Shown: positions 17,159 through 26,516, counted from the first letter of the stretch. The stretch is DNA of 64,000 bases from Gemmatimonadota bacterium (GCA_028287285.1 JAQBPY010000073.1:1-64000); one strand, 5' to 3'. The notes: generated by a model from the letters alone, not told the origin. Numbers and translations are program-made.

Positions 17159-17791
17159 TCAGCGCGCTTTCGCCGCCATGCACAGTCCAAGCCTGAACGG
17201 CGGCAGCCCCGCGTCCTCGCGGCGCAGATCGGCATGCACCGAATCTTCCATTGGCGCGAGAATCACCCTGCCGTCCGCGCCACTCGGTTTCTGCGTCCCG
17301 TAGATCTGCTTCCGCCCCCACGCAAGACGCAGCTGATCCTCGAGCGTCGCCACGTCGGCGGCCGGTGATTCGGACGGCCCGGCCTCCATCATGCGATGCA
17401 GCGCAGCCCTGGCCAGGCCAGTGTCGCCGCGCACGAGCAGGTACACCGCGTGTGTCCCGGCCCCGCCCACCACACTCCGGGTAGGCCACACCGAGCCACG
17501 CGTCGACGCGAGCTGCTTCAAGCGATCGAGCATTGCCGGCGCATTGATCGCAGGTGCACGCCCTTCCACGAACACACCATGCTGCACGGGCGCCGCGAGC
17601 GGTGCAGAGAGCCCGGCGGCCTCGAGCAGCGCCGTGCGCAGAGAATCGTTGGACCACTCGTGCTTCGAGTCATCGAAGAACTCTGCTTGCCGCTTGACCC
17701 ACGCATCCTTCGCGGTCCACGTGCATTGTGCCTGCGCCGGCGCCGACACCGCGGAGAGCGCACTCAGCGCAACCACATGGAAGAGCCGCAT
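17159..17791 (-). CDS. DUF6624-like secreted protein
   Basis: 210 aa. The track ORF starts far upstream in another gene's shadow. The ATG at 17791 begins a signal peptide (MRLFHVVALSALSAVSAPAQAQ) and overlaps the stop of the preceding gene by one base. The C-terminal half contains 'KQIYGTQ' followed by an acidic/arginine pattern 'DSVHADLRREDAGL', which I associate with DUF6624, a domain of unknown function. It is the last gene of a four-gene minus-strand operon headed by an ABC ATPase. Confidence 0.65.
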   Translation of the reverse strand: MRLFHVVALSALSAVSAPAQAQCTWTAKDAWVKRQAEFFDDSKHEWSNDSLRTALLEAAGLSAPLAAPVQHGVFVEGRAPAINAPAMLDRLKQLASTRGSVWPTRSVVGGAGTHAVYLLVRGDTGLARAALHRMMEAGPSESPAADVATLEDQLRLAWGRKQIYGTQKPSGADGRVILAPMEDSVHADLRREDAGLPPFRLGLCMAAKAR

Positions 17792-18501
17792 CACTTCACC
17801 GCGGGGGTAAAGGTGAAGTCCTTGAACTCGATCATGCTGTCCGTCTTGGACCACACGCCAATCTTGCCCGATACCGGCTCGGGCAACGTGTACTCCACCA
17901 TCGGCTTTCCGTCGAGCCACGACTGCAGCGCCGTTCCGTGCACGCTCACCTTCAGCGTGTGCCACGTACCCAACTCCAGCGGCACCGCATCCGGTGCACG
18001 CTTCACGAACTTCCGCACGCCCTTGTTGAACGTCCACAGCACCACGTTGTCTTCCGTGCCGTTGTAGCGCACGGTGAGGTAGTCGCCGTTGGGCTTCACG
18101 TTGAAGAGAATGCCCGCGCACCGGTCGAGCGTGCCGCCAAGCATCTGGAAGCGCACCGTGATGTCACCGTTCTCGAAGGTGTCGAGCCCCTTGTACACGG
18201 CGATGGGAAAATACGCGAACGCCTTGATGCTCTCGATGAACTCCTCATTGCGCGCGCCGTACAGTTCGCGCGCCTTGTCGGCCAGGCCGCCAGCGGGCTG
18301 GCCACGCTTCCATACACGTCCGTCAACGAACAACACCTTGTCCTTCGCGTCACTGGACATGACCCAGCTGCCCACCATTGGCGCAAAGCTTTTCGGCTCA
18401 CGTCCAACGACTTCCTTCGCGAAGGAAACGTTCGTCGACGCTTGCGCGGCGGCCACGTACGGCACACATGCGAGTGCCACGAGGAAAAGTCTGAGCGTCA
18501 T
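17791..18501 (-). CDS. Secreted LamG/DUF1080-like (concanavalin-fold) protein
   Basis: 236 aa from the ATG at 18501 (MTLRLFLVALACVPYVAAAQ), which overlaps the permease stop by ATGA. The mature protein shows the beta-sandwich pattern of the DUF1080/3-keto-disaccharide hydrolase family: 'GDITVRFQMLGG', 'CAGILFNVKPNGDYLTVRYN', 'WHTLKVSVHGTALQSWLDG' and 'KIGVWSKTDSMIEFKDFTF'. It may bind or cleave a glycan, but no catalytic residue is certain. Overlaps on both sides indicate translational coupling with the ABC permease and the DUF6624-like gene. Confidence 0.7.
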   Translation of the reverse strand: MTLRLFLVALACVPYVAAAQASTNVSFAKEVVGREPKSFAPMVGSWVMSSDAKDKVLFVDGRVWKRGQPAGGLADKARELYGARNEEFIESIKAFAYFPIAVYKGLDTFENGDITVRFQMLGGTLDRCAGILFNVKPNGDYLTVRYNGTEDNVVLWTFNKGVRKFVKRAPDAVPLELGTWHTLKVSVHGTALQSWLDGKPMVEYTLPEPVSGKIGVWSKTDSMIEFKDFTFTPAVK

Positions 18502-19820
18502 GAAGTAAGAGCGGTTGGAAAGTCGACCTGGCGAACATGCACGCGCCACCAGAGCAGCACGATGCCAAGGGGAATCAGCGCGAAGAACAGCCATGGCGCA
18601 ATTGCCGATTCAACGTGGGCCGGATACCCGGGATACGCATTTGATTCGGCAGCCGGCGGCACGATGTGCAGCACCTCGTACACCGCGTCCAGTACCACCG
18701 GCTCCGCCACGGATCGCGTCACCACACGGCGCCCTGCGGCATCCAGCCAGATTTCGCCGTAGCTCGATCCGGACGATTCGAAGAGTCCACTCCGGCTCTT
18801 CGCGGCGTACTCGACGTGGAGCTGGTGGACCGTTCGCCGCAGCTTGAACAGCACACCGTGCTCGAGGTCGGTGAGCCGGGGATCTTCCGCCGCCAGGTGC
18901 ACCGTGACGGTCAGCGGCTCGCGGATCCGCGTGAGCACACGCTCGTCTGCGCTGCTGAAGGAATTGCGCCGGTCTTCGCTCACGTCCCAACTCTGCTTCC
19001 AGACGGCAACACCGGCGCACAGCACCATTGCCAGAGCGAGTGTGCCGGCGGCCGCGCGCAGCCGCCACCTACGCGAGCGTCCGGTCTGCGCAGAAGATCC
19101 CCACAGGGTCAAACCGGCCACCACGAGCATTCCGAGCACCAGCACGGCAGAAAGACGGAGCTCGCCCCGCTCAAAGCTGCGGAGCGCCGCGTCCGGCGTA
19201 TACGTGGACAGAACCGCCACGACACCGCCTTTCGCGGCCGCGATGTAATCCAGCATCCACGTGCCGAGTGTGATGGTGAGCGCAATGATCGCCGCGCTCG
19301 ATGCGCTGCCCGTGATGCTGCACGCCGCGGCGCCAATGCCAATCGTCAACGCCCCGCGCAGCAGATAGCCGCCCACCACCACCATCGTCTCGGCCTCGTG
19401 CAGATGTGCACCGTGCGCCTTCCATATCGCCAGCGCAACGCCTGCGGGAATCAGCGCCGCCATCCAGGCGAGAGAGAGCGCAACGGCCTTCGCCGCCACG
19501 AGCAGCCAGAAAGGTACCGGCTGCTGCAGGGACAGCGCGAGCTCGCCCGTCTCGCGCTCGACGGCGAACAGCCGGATCACCACGAACGGAAATACGAGTG
19601 TCGCCATGAGATCGAATGCGCCAAATACCGGCACGACGAGACCGTCCAGTGGGCTGAGCGACTGCGACAGCGCCGCCGGACCACCGCCGCTTCCACTCGC
19701 TTCGGCATAGAACTGCAGCGCGTCGAGGAACGCATGCCCCACGAGTACGCTGCTGACCACGAACATGAGCCAGAGCGATCGGGATTCGGCGAGCACCTGG
19801 AGCTCCTTGCCCACGAGCAT
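18498..19820 (-). CDS. ABC-2 permease fused to a short GldG-like extracytoplasmic domain
   Basis: 440 aa from the ATG at 19820 (MLVGKELQVLAESRS), 19 bp after the ATPase stop; the track ORF extends into the ATPase. Residues 1-~245 form six or so membrane segments of an ABC-2/GldF-type permease, with 'FAVERETGELALSLQQPVP' matching the usual conserved region. After a seventh segment comes 'SWDVSEDRRNSFSSADERVLTRIREPLTVTVHL', which closely resembles the start of the GldG-type domain of gliding/ABC proteins. That domain is cut to ~110 residues before a final membrane segment. It probably forms one transporter with the upstream ATPase; substrate unknown. Confidence 0.75.
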   Translation of the reverse strand: MLVGKELQVLAESRSLWLMFVVSSVLVGHAFLDALQFYAEASGSGGGPAALSQSLSPLDGLVVPVFGAFDLMATLVFPFVVIRLFAVERETGELALSLQQPVPFWLLVAAKAVALSLAWMAALIPAGVALAIWKAHGAHLHEAETMVVVGGYLLRGALTIGIGAAACSITGSASSAAIIALTITLGTWMLDYIAAAKGGVVAVLSTYTPDAALRSFERGELRLSAVLVLGMLVVAGLTLWGSSAQTGRSRRWRLRAAAGTLALAMVLCAGVAVWKQSWDVSEDRRNSFSSADERVLTRIREPLTVTVHLAAEDPRLTDLEHGVLFKLRRTVHQLHVEYAAKSRSGLFESSGSSYGEIWLDAAGRRVVTRSVAEPVVLDAVYEVLHIVPPAAESNAYPGYPAHVESAIAPWLFFALIPLGIVLLWWRVHVRQVDFPTALTS

Positions 19821-19839
19821 CCGCCGCGCAGCCGGCCGG

Positions 19840-20559
19840 TCAGGTGAGCGCAAGAAACACCTCGTCCAGCGATGCGTGATCGTCCCCGACCCGCGCGCGA
19901 AGCTCCGGCAGGGAGCCCTCGCCCACCACCACGCCGTCACTCAACAGCACCAGGTGGTCGCACACCGTGCCCGCATCGTGCAGCTGATGGATGGACAGCA
20001 GGAGCGAACGGCCACCCGCCGCCTCGGCCCGGAGCAGTGCCTTCACGTCGCGCGTCTGGCGCAGGTCCAGTCCATCGAACGGCTCGTCGAGCAGAAGCAC
20101 CGGATGAGAGGTCATCAGCGCCATGGCAAGCAGCACCCGACGGTGTTCACCCTTTGAGAGCTGGTGCATCCGGGAGGGCAGCAGTGACGTCAGGGCAAGC
20201 GCGCCGATCAGCCCCGCAACCCGCATTTCCGACGCTGCATGAACTGTCCGGAAATAGGACAGCGCCCAGGCGACCTGCTGCTCCGGCCAGGGACGCACAC
20301 TCTCGGGCATGAGAAAGAGCTCGTCCTTCCGCCGCGATACCGGCACGGACCGCGCGCCCACCAGCACCTCTCCGGAGGTAGCGTCCAGGATGCCGGCAAC
20401 GCACTCCAGGAGCGTGGTTTTCCCCGAGCCATTGGGCCCAATCAGACCGGTGACGGCTCGCGGGGCGATTTGAAAATTGACGCCGCGGAGCACATGCTTC
20501 TCTCCGAAGCTTTTTCGCAACGCCCGGATTTCCACGCTCGCAGTCTGCACTCCGCACAA
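19840..20559 (-). CDS. ABC transporter ATP-binding protein
   Basis: 239 aa if the TTG at 20559 is used; a GTG at 20550 three codons in is an equally good start. Walker A 'GPNGSGKTT', a variant signature 'LSKGEHRR' in place of LSGGQ, Walker B 'VLLLDEPFDG' and the switch His ('LLLSIHQ') are all present, so it should hydrolyse ATP. It is the first gene of the operon with the fused permease (19 bp gap) and faces away from the TonB-dependent receptor at 20635. The 75 bp between the two divergent genes must hold both promoters. Confidence 0.9.
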   Translation of the reverse strand: MCGVQTASVEIRALRKSFGEKHVLRGVNFQIAPRAVTGLIGPNGSGKTTLLECVAGILDATSGEVLVGARSVPVSRRKDELFLMPESVRPWPEQQVAWALSYFRTVHAASEMRVAGLIGALALTSLLPSRMHQLSKGEHRRVLLAMALMTSHPVLLLDEPFDGLDLRQTRDVKALLRAEAAGGRSLLLSIHQLHDAGTVCDHLVLLSDGVVVGEGSLPELRARVGDDHASLDEVFLALT

Positions 20560-20634
20560 AAAACAGACAGCACCGCCCAGACGCTAGACGTACTACTCTG
20601 GTCACGCCTGCGCCGACCCCCTCGCCCCCCACGT

Positions 20635-22968
20635 ATGTCCACGTACACAAGCCGTCTTCTTTGTCTCGCCGCCCTTTTTGGCGTTTCCAGCTCCGCGTCT
20701 GCGCAGGCCAGCGGCGCCATCGCCGGCGTCGTCACCAATGCCGAAACGCACACCGCCGTCATGGGCGCGAAGGTGGCCCTGAGCGGACGGGACCGGTCGG
20801 CCCTCACGGATGATCACGGCCGTTACACCCTGCGCGACGTGCCCGCCGGCGCCCAGCGTGTGCTGGTGACGGCCATCGGCCGCAAATCGGACAGCAGCAC
20901 GGTCACTGTCCGTTCCGGGGCAACGGCGACGTTCGACGTCGCTCTCCAGCAGGGCTCGCTCCTCTTGTCCGGCATGGTCGTTTCAGCCACGCGAACGCAG
21001 GTGGACGCCGGGAAAGTGGCCTCAACGGTCAATGTCCTCACGCCGGAGCAGGTGAGACAGAGCCCCGCCCGCGAGTCGCAGGACATGCTCCGCGAGATTC
21101 CATCGGTGGAGCTTCCGCGCACGAGCAGTCTCGTCGGCGGCTCGGCGCAGATCGTCTCCATTCGCGGCGTGGACGAAGGCCGCACCGCGGTGCTGTTCGA
21201 CGGCATTCCGGTGAATGACGCGTGGGGTGAATGGATCGATTGGGGACGTGTGCCCAAGTCGATGGTGGAGCGTGTGGAAGTCGTCGAAGGCGGCACGTCC
21301 AGCCTCTATGGAAACGGGGCGATGGGTGGCGTGATTTCCTTCTTTTCGCATCCCATGGCACCGGGCGACGCCACCGCGCAGATCGACGGCGGCAGCCGGG
21401 AGTCGCGCCACGGCTCGTTCGCCATGGGCATTCCCGTCGTCGGCGCGCTTTCCGCGACGGTGATTGGCGACTATCAGGAAAAGGGCGGGTACATCCTCAC
21501 GGACGCCGCGGTGCGCGGTCCCGTCGACGTCGAATCCAACGTGATCCAGCGCAATGGATATCTCCGGCTGAACTACGCTCCGGGCGGCCAGTGGTCGGGG
21601 TTCCTAACGGGCCACCTGTTCGGCGACTCCCGCAACCTTGGTACGCCGCTCACGTTCGCCAACCGCGACCAGCGCAATGTCGACCTCGGCTTCAACTACA
21701 ACAACCTCGCGAGCGGCGCCCTCTCGGTGCGTGCCTGGGATGGCCGGCAGATCGAGAGCCAGCGGTCGAGCGCCATCCGCTCCGCCGCGCTCCGCAACGT
21801 GGAGGATTCCAGCCTCACCGCACAGATCCCCAGTCACGACTGGGGCGCGTCCGCGCAATGGACGCGCTCATCGTGGATGGGCCTGGAATCGTTCAGCCTT
21901 GGCGGCGACCTCCGGCATTACCAGGGCGACTTCAATGAAGTGGACTTCAATACCACGTGCCCTGGTGCGAACTGTGGAACCATCGCACGGACCGTTTCGT
22001 CGGGCGGCGACCAGACCCTTAGCGGTGCCTTTGCGCAGGCCATTACAAACCCGCTAACACCGTTGCGCGTGGAGTTGAGCGCGCGCGTCGACCAGTGGTC
22101 CAACGACAACGGCCATTCCTTCGACGTGGGCGCCGGCAACACCATCTACCCTGACCGCAGCAAGACGTCGTTCTCGCCGCGGCTGGGCATGCGGTATGAA
22201 GTCGCTTCCACTTTCTCCCTGCGCGGGGCGGTATACCGCGCCTTCCGTGCCCCGAATCTCGCGGAGCTCTACCGCAAGCAGATCAGCGCGACGTCCATCA
22301 CGGTGCCCAACCCGGACCTCAGTGCGGAATCGGCGCTTGGGCGTGAAGTTGGGTTCGATTGGCAGCCCATGCCATGGATTCAGACTAAGGGAACGTATTA
22401 CGTGGCCGATTACAGCGACTTCAACGTACCCGTCACCCTCACGGGCGCCGACAAGCCTGCGGTTTGCGGTACCATCACCACCTGCCGCCAGCGCCTGAAC
22501 GTCACGAAGGTGCGCAGCACGGGTGCCGAGGGATACGTCGCCATTCGTCCCATCGAGCCGCTGCTGCTCAGTGCCGGCGTGAGCTACGACGACGCCCGCC
22601 AGGAGTCCGGCGTGCCCGCGAACACGTCGCACGAAAACAAGCCGCACGTGAACCGCGTGCCCTCGCCGCGGCAGACCATTCGTGCCACGTATACGTCGTC
22701 CCTGGCGGGCGAGTGGACGGTGGTCTGGCGCCACGAGGGCCAGACCACCACGCTCGGCGGCCTTCCCCTGGAGGCGTTCACCGTGGTTGACGCACACGCG
22801 GAGCACGCGCTCACGCGCGGCCTCTCGCTGTTTGGCGCGATGGACAACATCGGTGACGTGAAGTACCAGATCAACATCGCCGGCTCGGGCACGGCCGCCA
22901 GCCCTACCATCATCTCCCGCGGATGGCCGCGCACGGTACGCATTGGCGTGATCGCGAAGCAGATCTGA
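20635..22968 (+). CDS. TonB-dependent outer-membrane receptor
   Basis: 777 aa from the ATG at 20635, which starts the signal peptide MSTYTSRLLCLAALFGVSSSASAQ; the longer track ORF runs antisense through the ABC ATPase. The order is an N-terminal carboxypeptidase-regulatory-like domain (~25-105), plug ('QIVSIRGVDEGRTAVLFDGIPVND', ~110-230) and a 22-strand-type barrel to the C-terminus. 'YRAFRAPNLAELY' is the common conserved barrel motif. The ligand is unknown. A response-regulator operon follows 132 bp later, which might control it, but I see no direct evidence. Confidence 0.9.
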   Translation: MSTYTSRLLCLAALFGVSSSASAQASGAIAGVVTNAETHTAVMGAKVALSGRDRSALTDDHGRYTLRDVPAGAQRVLVTAIGRKSDSSTVTVRSGATATFDVALQQGSLLLSGMVVSATRTQVDAGKVASTVNVLTPEQVRQSPARESQDMLREIPSVELPRTSSLVGGSAQIVSIRGVDEGRTAVLFDGIPVNDAWGEWIDWGRVPKSMVERVEVVEGGTSSLYGNGAMGGVISFFSHPMAPGDATAQIDGGSRESRHGSFAMGIPVVGALSATVIGDYQEKGGYILTDAAVRGPVDVESNVIQRNGYLRLNYAPGGQWSGFLTGHLFGDSRNLGTPLTFANRDQRNVDLGFNYNNLASGALSVRAWDGRQIESQRSSAIRSAALRNVEDSSLTAQIPSHDWGASAQWTRSSWMGLESFSLGGDLRHYQGDFNEVDFNTTCPGANCGTIARTVSSGGDQTLSGAFAQAITNPLTPLRVELSARVDQWSNDNGHSFDVGAGNTIYPDRSKTSFSPRLGMRYEVASTFSLRGAVYRAFRAPNLAELYRKQISATSITVPNPDLSAESALGREVGFDWQPMPWIQTKGTYYVADYSDFNVPVTLTGADKPAVCGTITTCRQRLNVTKVRSTGAEGYVAIRPIEPLLLSAGVSYDDARQESGVPANTSHENKPHVNRVPSPRQTIRATYTSSLAGEWTVVWRHEGQTTTLGGLPLEAFTVVDAHAEHALTRGLSLFGAMDNIGDVKYQINIAGSGTAASPTIISRGWPRTVRIGVIAKQI

Positions 22969-23071
22969 GCGAGGCAAGCGGAGCGCGCCGCGGCTATTGC
23001 GGCTGCGGCACGCTCCGGCCGTGACACCACGGCAAATGTTATTGGACAGTCAGCGAGGCTGCGTTAGCCTT

Positions 23072-23093
23072 CTGACAGTTCCCTGACGATCTC
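23072..23093 (+). promoter_or_regulatory. Possible response-regulator direct repeat
   Basis: CTGACAGTTCC followed at once by CTGACGATCTC gives two half-sites at 11-bp spacing, the usual layout for OmpR/PhoB-type sites. It ends 7 bp before the response-regulator ATG at 23101. Autoregulation is an inference from position only. Confidence 0.3.
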
Positions 23094-23100
23094 GAATCAC

Positions 23101-23817
23101 ATGCGCATTCTCATCGCCGAGGACGACGAGCGCCTCGGCGACGTCGTGGCCCGCGGTCTTCGGAAACAGTCATACGCCGTCGACGTCGTGACCGACGGCG
23201 CGCGCGCGCTCACCGAGGCGGCAGTCACGGAATACGACGTCCTGATCCTGGACGTGATGCTTCCGTCGCGCAACGGCTTCGACGTCGCCCGTGCCTTGCG
23301 AGAGCGCGGCAACCGCGTGCCAATCCTGATGCTCACCGCGCGCGACGCCGTTGCCGATCGTGTGCAGGGGCTCGATGCCGGCGCGGATGACTACCTCGTC
23401 AAGCCCTTTGCATTCGAGGAGCTGCTGGCTCGCGTTCGTGCGCTGCTGCGCCGTGGTGAAACGCTCAGGCCTACCGTGATTGCCGTTGGCGACCTGGAGA
23501 TCGACACAGGGAGGCTCGCGGCAACGCGCGCGGGCGAACCGATCGTGCTCACCAGCAAGGAGTACGCGCTGATCGAGTATCTCGCACGCAATGCCGGCCG
23601 CACGCTGTCGCGTGAAGACATCACGACACACGTGTGGGACGACAACCATGATCCCTTCAGCAACGCACTCGAAGTGCTGATTGGGCGGGTGCGAAAGAAG
23701 ATCGACGCGGGCCGCACCGGCACCCTGATTCAGACGCGTCGAGGGCTCGGCTACGTCCTCGTGACACCGGAAGAAGCGCGTGCGTCGGCCGGTGGTGAAG
23801 AGCAGGGAGTCGAATAG
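23101..23817 (+). CDS. OmpR/PhoB-family response regulator
   Basis: 238 aa. The receiver domain (~1-115) has the acidic pair 'EDDE', the phospho-acceptor Asp51 in 'LILDVMLP', the conserved 'LTARD' and Lys in 'LVKPFAFEELLARV'. The winged-helix DNA-binding domain (~130-225) ends with 'LIQTRRGLGYVL'. It is the first gene of an operon with the histidine kinase that starts two bases after its stop. It should bind DNA when phosphorylated; likely targets are this operon and perhaps the neighbouring TonB receptor. Confidence 0.95.
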   Translation: MRILIAEDDERLGDVVARGLRKQSYAVDVVTDGARALTEAAVTEYDVLILDVMLPSRNGFDVARALRERGNRVPILMLTARDAVADRVQGLDAGADDYLVKPFAFEELLARVRALLRRGETLRPTVIAVGDLEIDTGRLAATRAGEPIVLTSKEYALIEYLARNAGRTLSREDITTHVWDDNHDPFSNALEVLIGRVRKKIDAGRTGTLIQTRRGLGYVLVTPEEARASAGGEEQGVE

Positions 23818-23818
23818 C

Positions 23819-25324
23819 ATGGCGTCAATTCGCATGCGTCTCACCGCGTGGAATGGCGGTGTGCTCGTATTCGTGCTCTGCCTCCTGGCTGCGAGCGCGT
23901 ATGCGTTCCTGCGGTATGCGACCCTCGCGCAGGTGGATCGAGCGCTGGAGCAGCAGGTGCGTCTCGTTGTGTTGACCGCCAGGGCGCAGCCGCATGGTGG
24001 AGGCAACGACGACATGGCCGCATTGATCAAGGACCTCGAGGATCACGGCATCGTTGCGACCAGGGCCGGCGACATGCCCGACACCTTTCTCACCACTCCC
24101 GTTCGGCTCGAGGAGAATGACGAGTTGCATCCGACACCGTGGAAGGAGAGTCCCGGGCTGCCGGACATCGACAGGGCCGATCTGCGTGCAAAGCTCTCCA
24201 TGCGGCGCGATGACGAAGAGGCATTCTCGGTGCGCGGACGTCACGGAGGCCTGAGGGCACTCGTGGAGCGGGTACCCCTCGGCCCACGTACGCTCACCGT
24301 CATCGCAACGCAGCCGCTGCACGCCACGGCAGAGCTGCTCGAGACCGCCCGGGTGGCGGCACTGGTTGCGCTGCCGATCGTCGTGCTGCTCGCGCTCATC
24401 ACCGGGTATCTGCTTGCGCGCGGAGCCCTGGATCCCATCGCCGCGATGACGTCGGAAGCGCGACGCATTGGCGCGCGCACGTTGCACGAGCGGCTGTCGA
24501 TAAGGAATCCGCATGATGAGCTGGGGCAGCTCGCCCTGACCTTCAACGAAGTGCTCGAGCGGGTGGACGATGCGATGGAGCAGCAGCGTCGCTTTACCGC
24601 CGATGCATCACATGAGCTCCGCACGCCCATCGCGCTCATTCGTGCCGAGGCAGACGTCGCACTTGCGGGAAGTGCGGCGAGTGAGGATGAATATCGCTCG
24701 GCGCTGGGTGTCATCCGAGATGGAAGCCAACAGCTGAGCCGCATCGTGAACGACCTGTTCTTGCTCGCGCGCGCGGATGCCGGCCAGACGCTGATCTCGC
24801 CGCAGTCCATCGACCTTGCGGAGACGGTGACGTCAGCGGCGTACAGCATGCGTTCGCTGGCGGATGCCGCCGGCGTCACGCTGAATGTGGAGGTGCCGCC
24901 TGACGCTCCGTATCACGGCGACGAGGAACTGCTCCGCCGAGCGCTCGTGAATCTGCTCGACAATGCGATCAAGTATTCGGTGGCGCCCGGCAACGTGGAC
25001 GTCGTGCTCGCGCGTACGGAGACGGAGTACAGGATCAGCGTAACCGACGATGGGCCCGGCATTTCGCCTGACGATCAGTCGCACATCTTCGACCGATTCT
25101 ACCGGGGCGACAGCTCGCGCACGCACAACGAGACCGCCAACGGAGCGGGCGCAGGGCTCGGGCTGGCTATTGCGCGGGAAATTGCCGAGCTGCATGGTGG
25201 GTGCCTGGAGCTGCGAAGGTCCAATTCCTTTGGCAGCTCGTTCGAGCTCCTGTTCCCTGGCCAGCGTCCTGCCGTCACGGCTGGTTCTTTCTCACTCCTC
25301 ACCATCGAGCGCAAGGCACCATGA
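23819..25324 (+). CDS. Sensor histidine kinase
   Basis: 501 aa from the ATG at 23819, preceded by GGGAG; the track ORF begins inside the response-regulator gene. Membrane segment 1 (~12-34), a periplasmic sensor of ~130 residues, membrane segment 2 (~178-200), HAMP, then the HisKA dimerisation domain with the phospho-acceptor in 'ASHELRTP' (His265). The HATPase domain has the N box 'DNAIKYS', G1 'DDGPGIS' and G2 'GAGLGLAIA'. All catalytic motifs are intact. The stop overlaps the start of the propeller gene (ATGA), so the three genes are co-translated. Confidence 0.95.
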   Translation: MASIRMRLTAWNGGVLVFVLCLLAASAYAFLRYATLAQVDRALEQQVRLVVLTARAQPHGGGNDDMAALIKDLEDHGIVATRAGDMPDTFLTTPVRLEENDELHPTPWKESPGLPDIDRADLRAKLSMRRDDEEAFSVRGRHGGLRALVERVPLGPRTLTVIATQPLHATAELLETARVAALVALPIVVLLALITGYLLARGALDPIAAMTSEARRIGARTLHERLSIRNPHDELGQLALTFNEVLERVDDAMEQQRRFTADASHELRTPIALIRAEADVALAGSAASEDEYRSALGVIRDGSQQLSRIVNDLFLLARADAGQTLISPQSIDLAETVTSAAYSMRSLADAAGVTLNVEVPPDAPYHGDEELLRRALVNLLDNAIKYSVAPGNVDVVLARTETEYRISVTDDGPGISPDDQSHIFDRFYRGDSSRTHNETANGAGAGLGLAIAREIAELHGGCLELRRSNSFGSSFELLFPGQRPAVTAGSFSLLTIERKAP

Positions 25325-26457
25325 TCACACATCGCATGTCGTATCGCACGCTGGCCCTGCTCGTGTCGGTCGCATGGCCTGCGGGTGCCCAGCAGCCTTC
25401 TACGGACTCGCCGTACAAGGTGATCAAGTCGGCGCGCGTGGGCGGGGAAGGCGGCACCGACTACATCTTTGCGGACGTGGCGGGGCGCAGGCTGTACATC
25501 CCTCGCGGCGGTGCGCGTGCCGTAGCCGCAACCGACAGCACGCCCGCGAAGGCAGCCATTCCCGGGCGCATTACCGTATTCGACCTCGAGACCATCGCGC
25601 CGCTCGGCGAAATTCCCGGCACGGGGGGCAACGGTGTCGCCGTCGATCCAAAATCCGGTCATGGCTTTTCGAGCAGCAAGCCCGTGTCGATGTTCGATAC
25701 CAGGGGACTCTCGCTCATCAAGACCATCGACGTCGGCGAAAAGACGCAGCCTGACGGCATCGTGTTCGATGCGTTCAACCAGCGCGTCTACGTCTTCAGT
25801 CATCCCACGAAGGATGCCATCGTCATCGATGCGAAGGATGGCACCGTGCTCGGCAACATCGACCTGGGTGGCGTGCCGGAACAGGCGGTGCCAGATGGCA
25901 AGGGACTGCTGTACGTCGTCATGCAGGATCCCATGGGCAGCGTTACCGTCGTCGACGTGAAGACCATGAAGGCCACGGCACATTATCCGCTCGGCGATCA
26001 CGGTGGTTGCAACGGACTTGCGCTGGACGCAAAGAACCACGTGCTGTTTGCTGCCTGTGCACGCGCCGGCGGTGCGACCCCGCAGCCCGCGCCCACGATG
26101 GTCATCCTCAGCTCCGACGACGGAAAGATTCTCGCGAACCTTCCGCTCGCCGGCGGCTCCGACGGCGCCGCGTTCAACCCCGCCACGATGGAAGCATTCA
26201 GCTCCCACGGTAACGGCACGCTTACGGTGATCAGGGAAAAGAGCCCCACGAACTTCGAGGTCGAGGAGAATCTGTCCACCATGAATGGCGCCCGGACGCT
26301 CACGCTCGACACCAACACCAATCGCATCTTCACCATGAGCGTGGAACGTGGGCCGGCACCACCTCCACCCGCTGGCGGCGGACGCGGTGGCCAGGCGCCG
26401 GCCATTCCTGGCTCGTTCACGATCGTCGTGGTCGGAAAGCCGACTTCGTCACCCTGA
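25321..26457 (+). CDS. Periplasmic YncE-like beta-propeller protein
   Basis: 378 aa from the ATG at 25321 (signal MITHRMSYRTLALLVSVAWPAGAQ); the track's earlier start is inside the kinase gene. Repeated units such as 'DGIVFDAFNQRVYVFSH', 'NGLALDAKNHVLFAACA' and 'RTLTLDTNTNRIFTMSV' are blades of a seven-bladed YVTN/YncE-type propeller. The C-terminus holds a Pro/Gly-rich loop. Proteins of this shape bind DNA, metals or partner proteins, and the role here is unknown. Being the third gene of a two-component operon suggests it affects sensing or is its output. Confidence 0.8.
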   Translation: MITHRMSYRTLALLVSVAWPAGAQQPSTDSPYKVIKSARVGGEGGTDYIFADVAGRRLYIPRGGARAVAATDSTPAKAAIPGRITVFDLETIAPLGEIPGTGGNGVAVDPKSGHGFSSSKPVSMFDTRGLSLIKTIDVGEKTQPDGIVFDAFNQRVYVFSHPTKDAIVIDAKDGTVLGNIDLGGVPEQAVPDGKGLLYVVMQDPMGSVTVVDVKTMKATAHYPLGDHGGCNGLALDAKNHVLFAACARAGGATPQPAPTMVILSSDDGKILANLPLAGGSDGAAFNPATMEAFSSHGNGTLTVIREKSPTNFEVEENLSTMNGARTLTLDTNTNRIFTMSVERGPAPPPPAGGGRGGQAPAIPGSFTIVVVGKPTSSP

Positions 26458-26497
26458 GCGTAGCGACGGACCTGCTTTCATGGCGGAAAGCAGGTCC
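26452..26497. terminator. Family A REP-like hairpin between convergent genes
   Basis: CCTGAGCGTAGCGACGGACCTGC is followed by a perfect 12-bp stem GGACCTGCTTTC / GAAAGCAGGTCC (26468-26479, 26486-26497) with a 6-nt loop. It lies between the stop codons of the convergent propeller gene and TonB receptor gene. It may end transcription from both sides; no T-tract is seen. Confidence 0.6.
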
Positions 26498-26516
26498 CCA
26501 CGTCAACGGTGCGTGA

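Noticed and set aside
18666-19847. A 393-codon plus-strand frame opposite the ABC permease
   Set aside because: It is an Arg/His/Gln-rich shadow of a hydrophobic membrane protein; no domain is visible.
20560-20634. Riboswitch (for example cobalamin type) before the TonB receptor
   Set aside because: The space is only 75 bp, and I saw no conserved B12-box or other known aptamer sequence.
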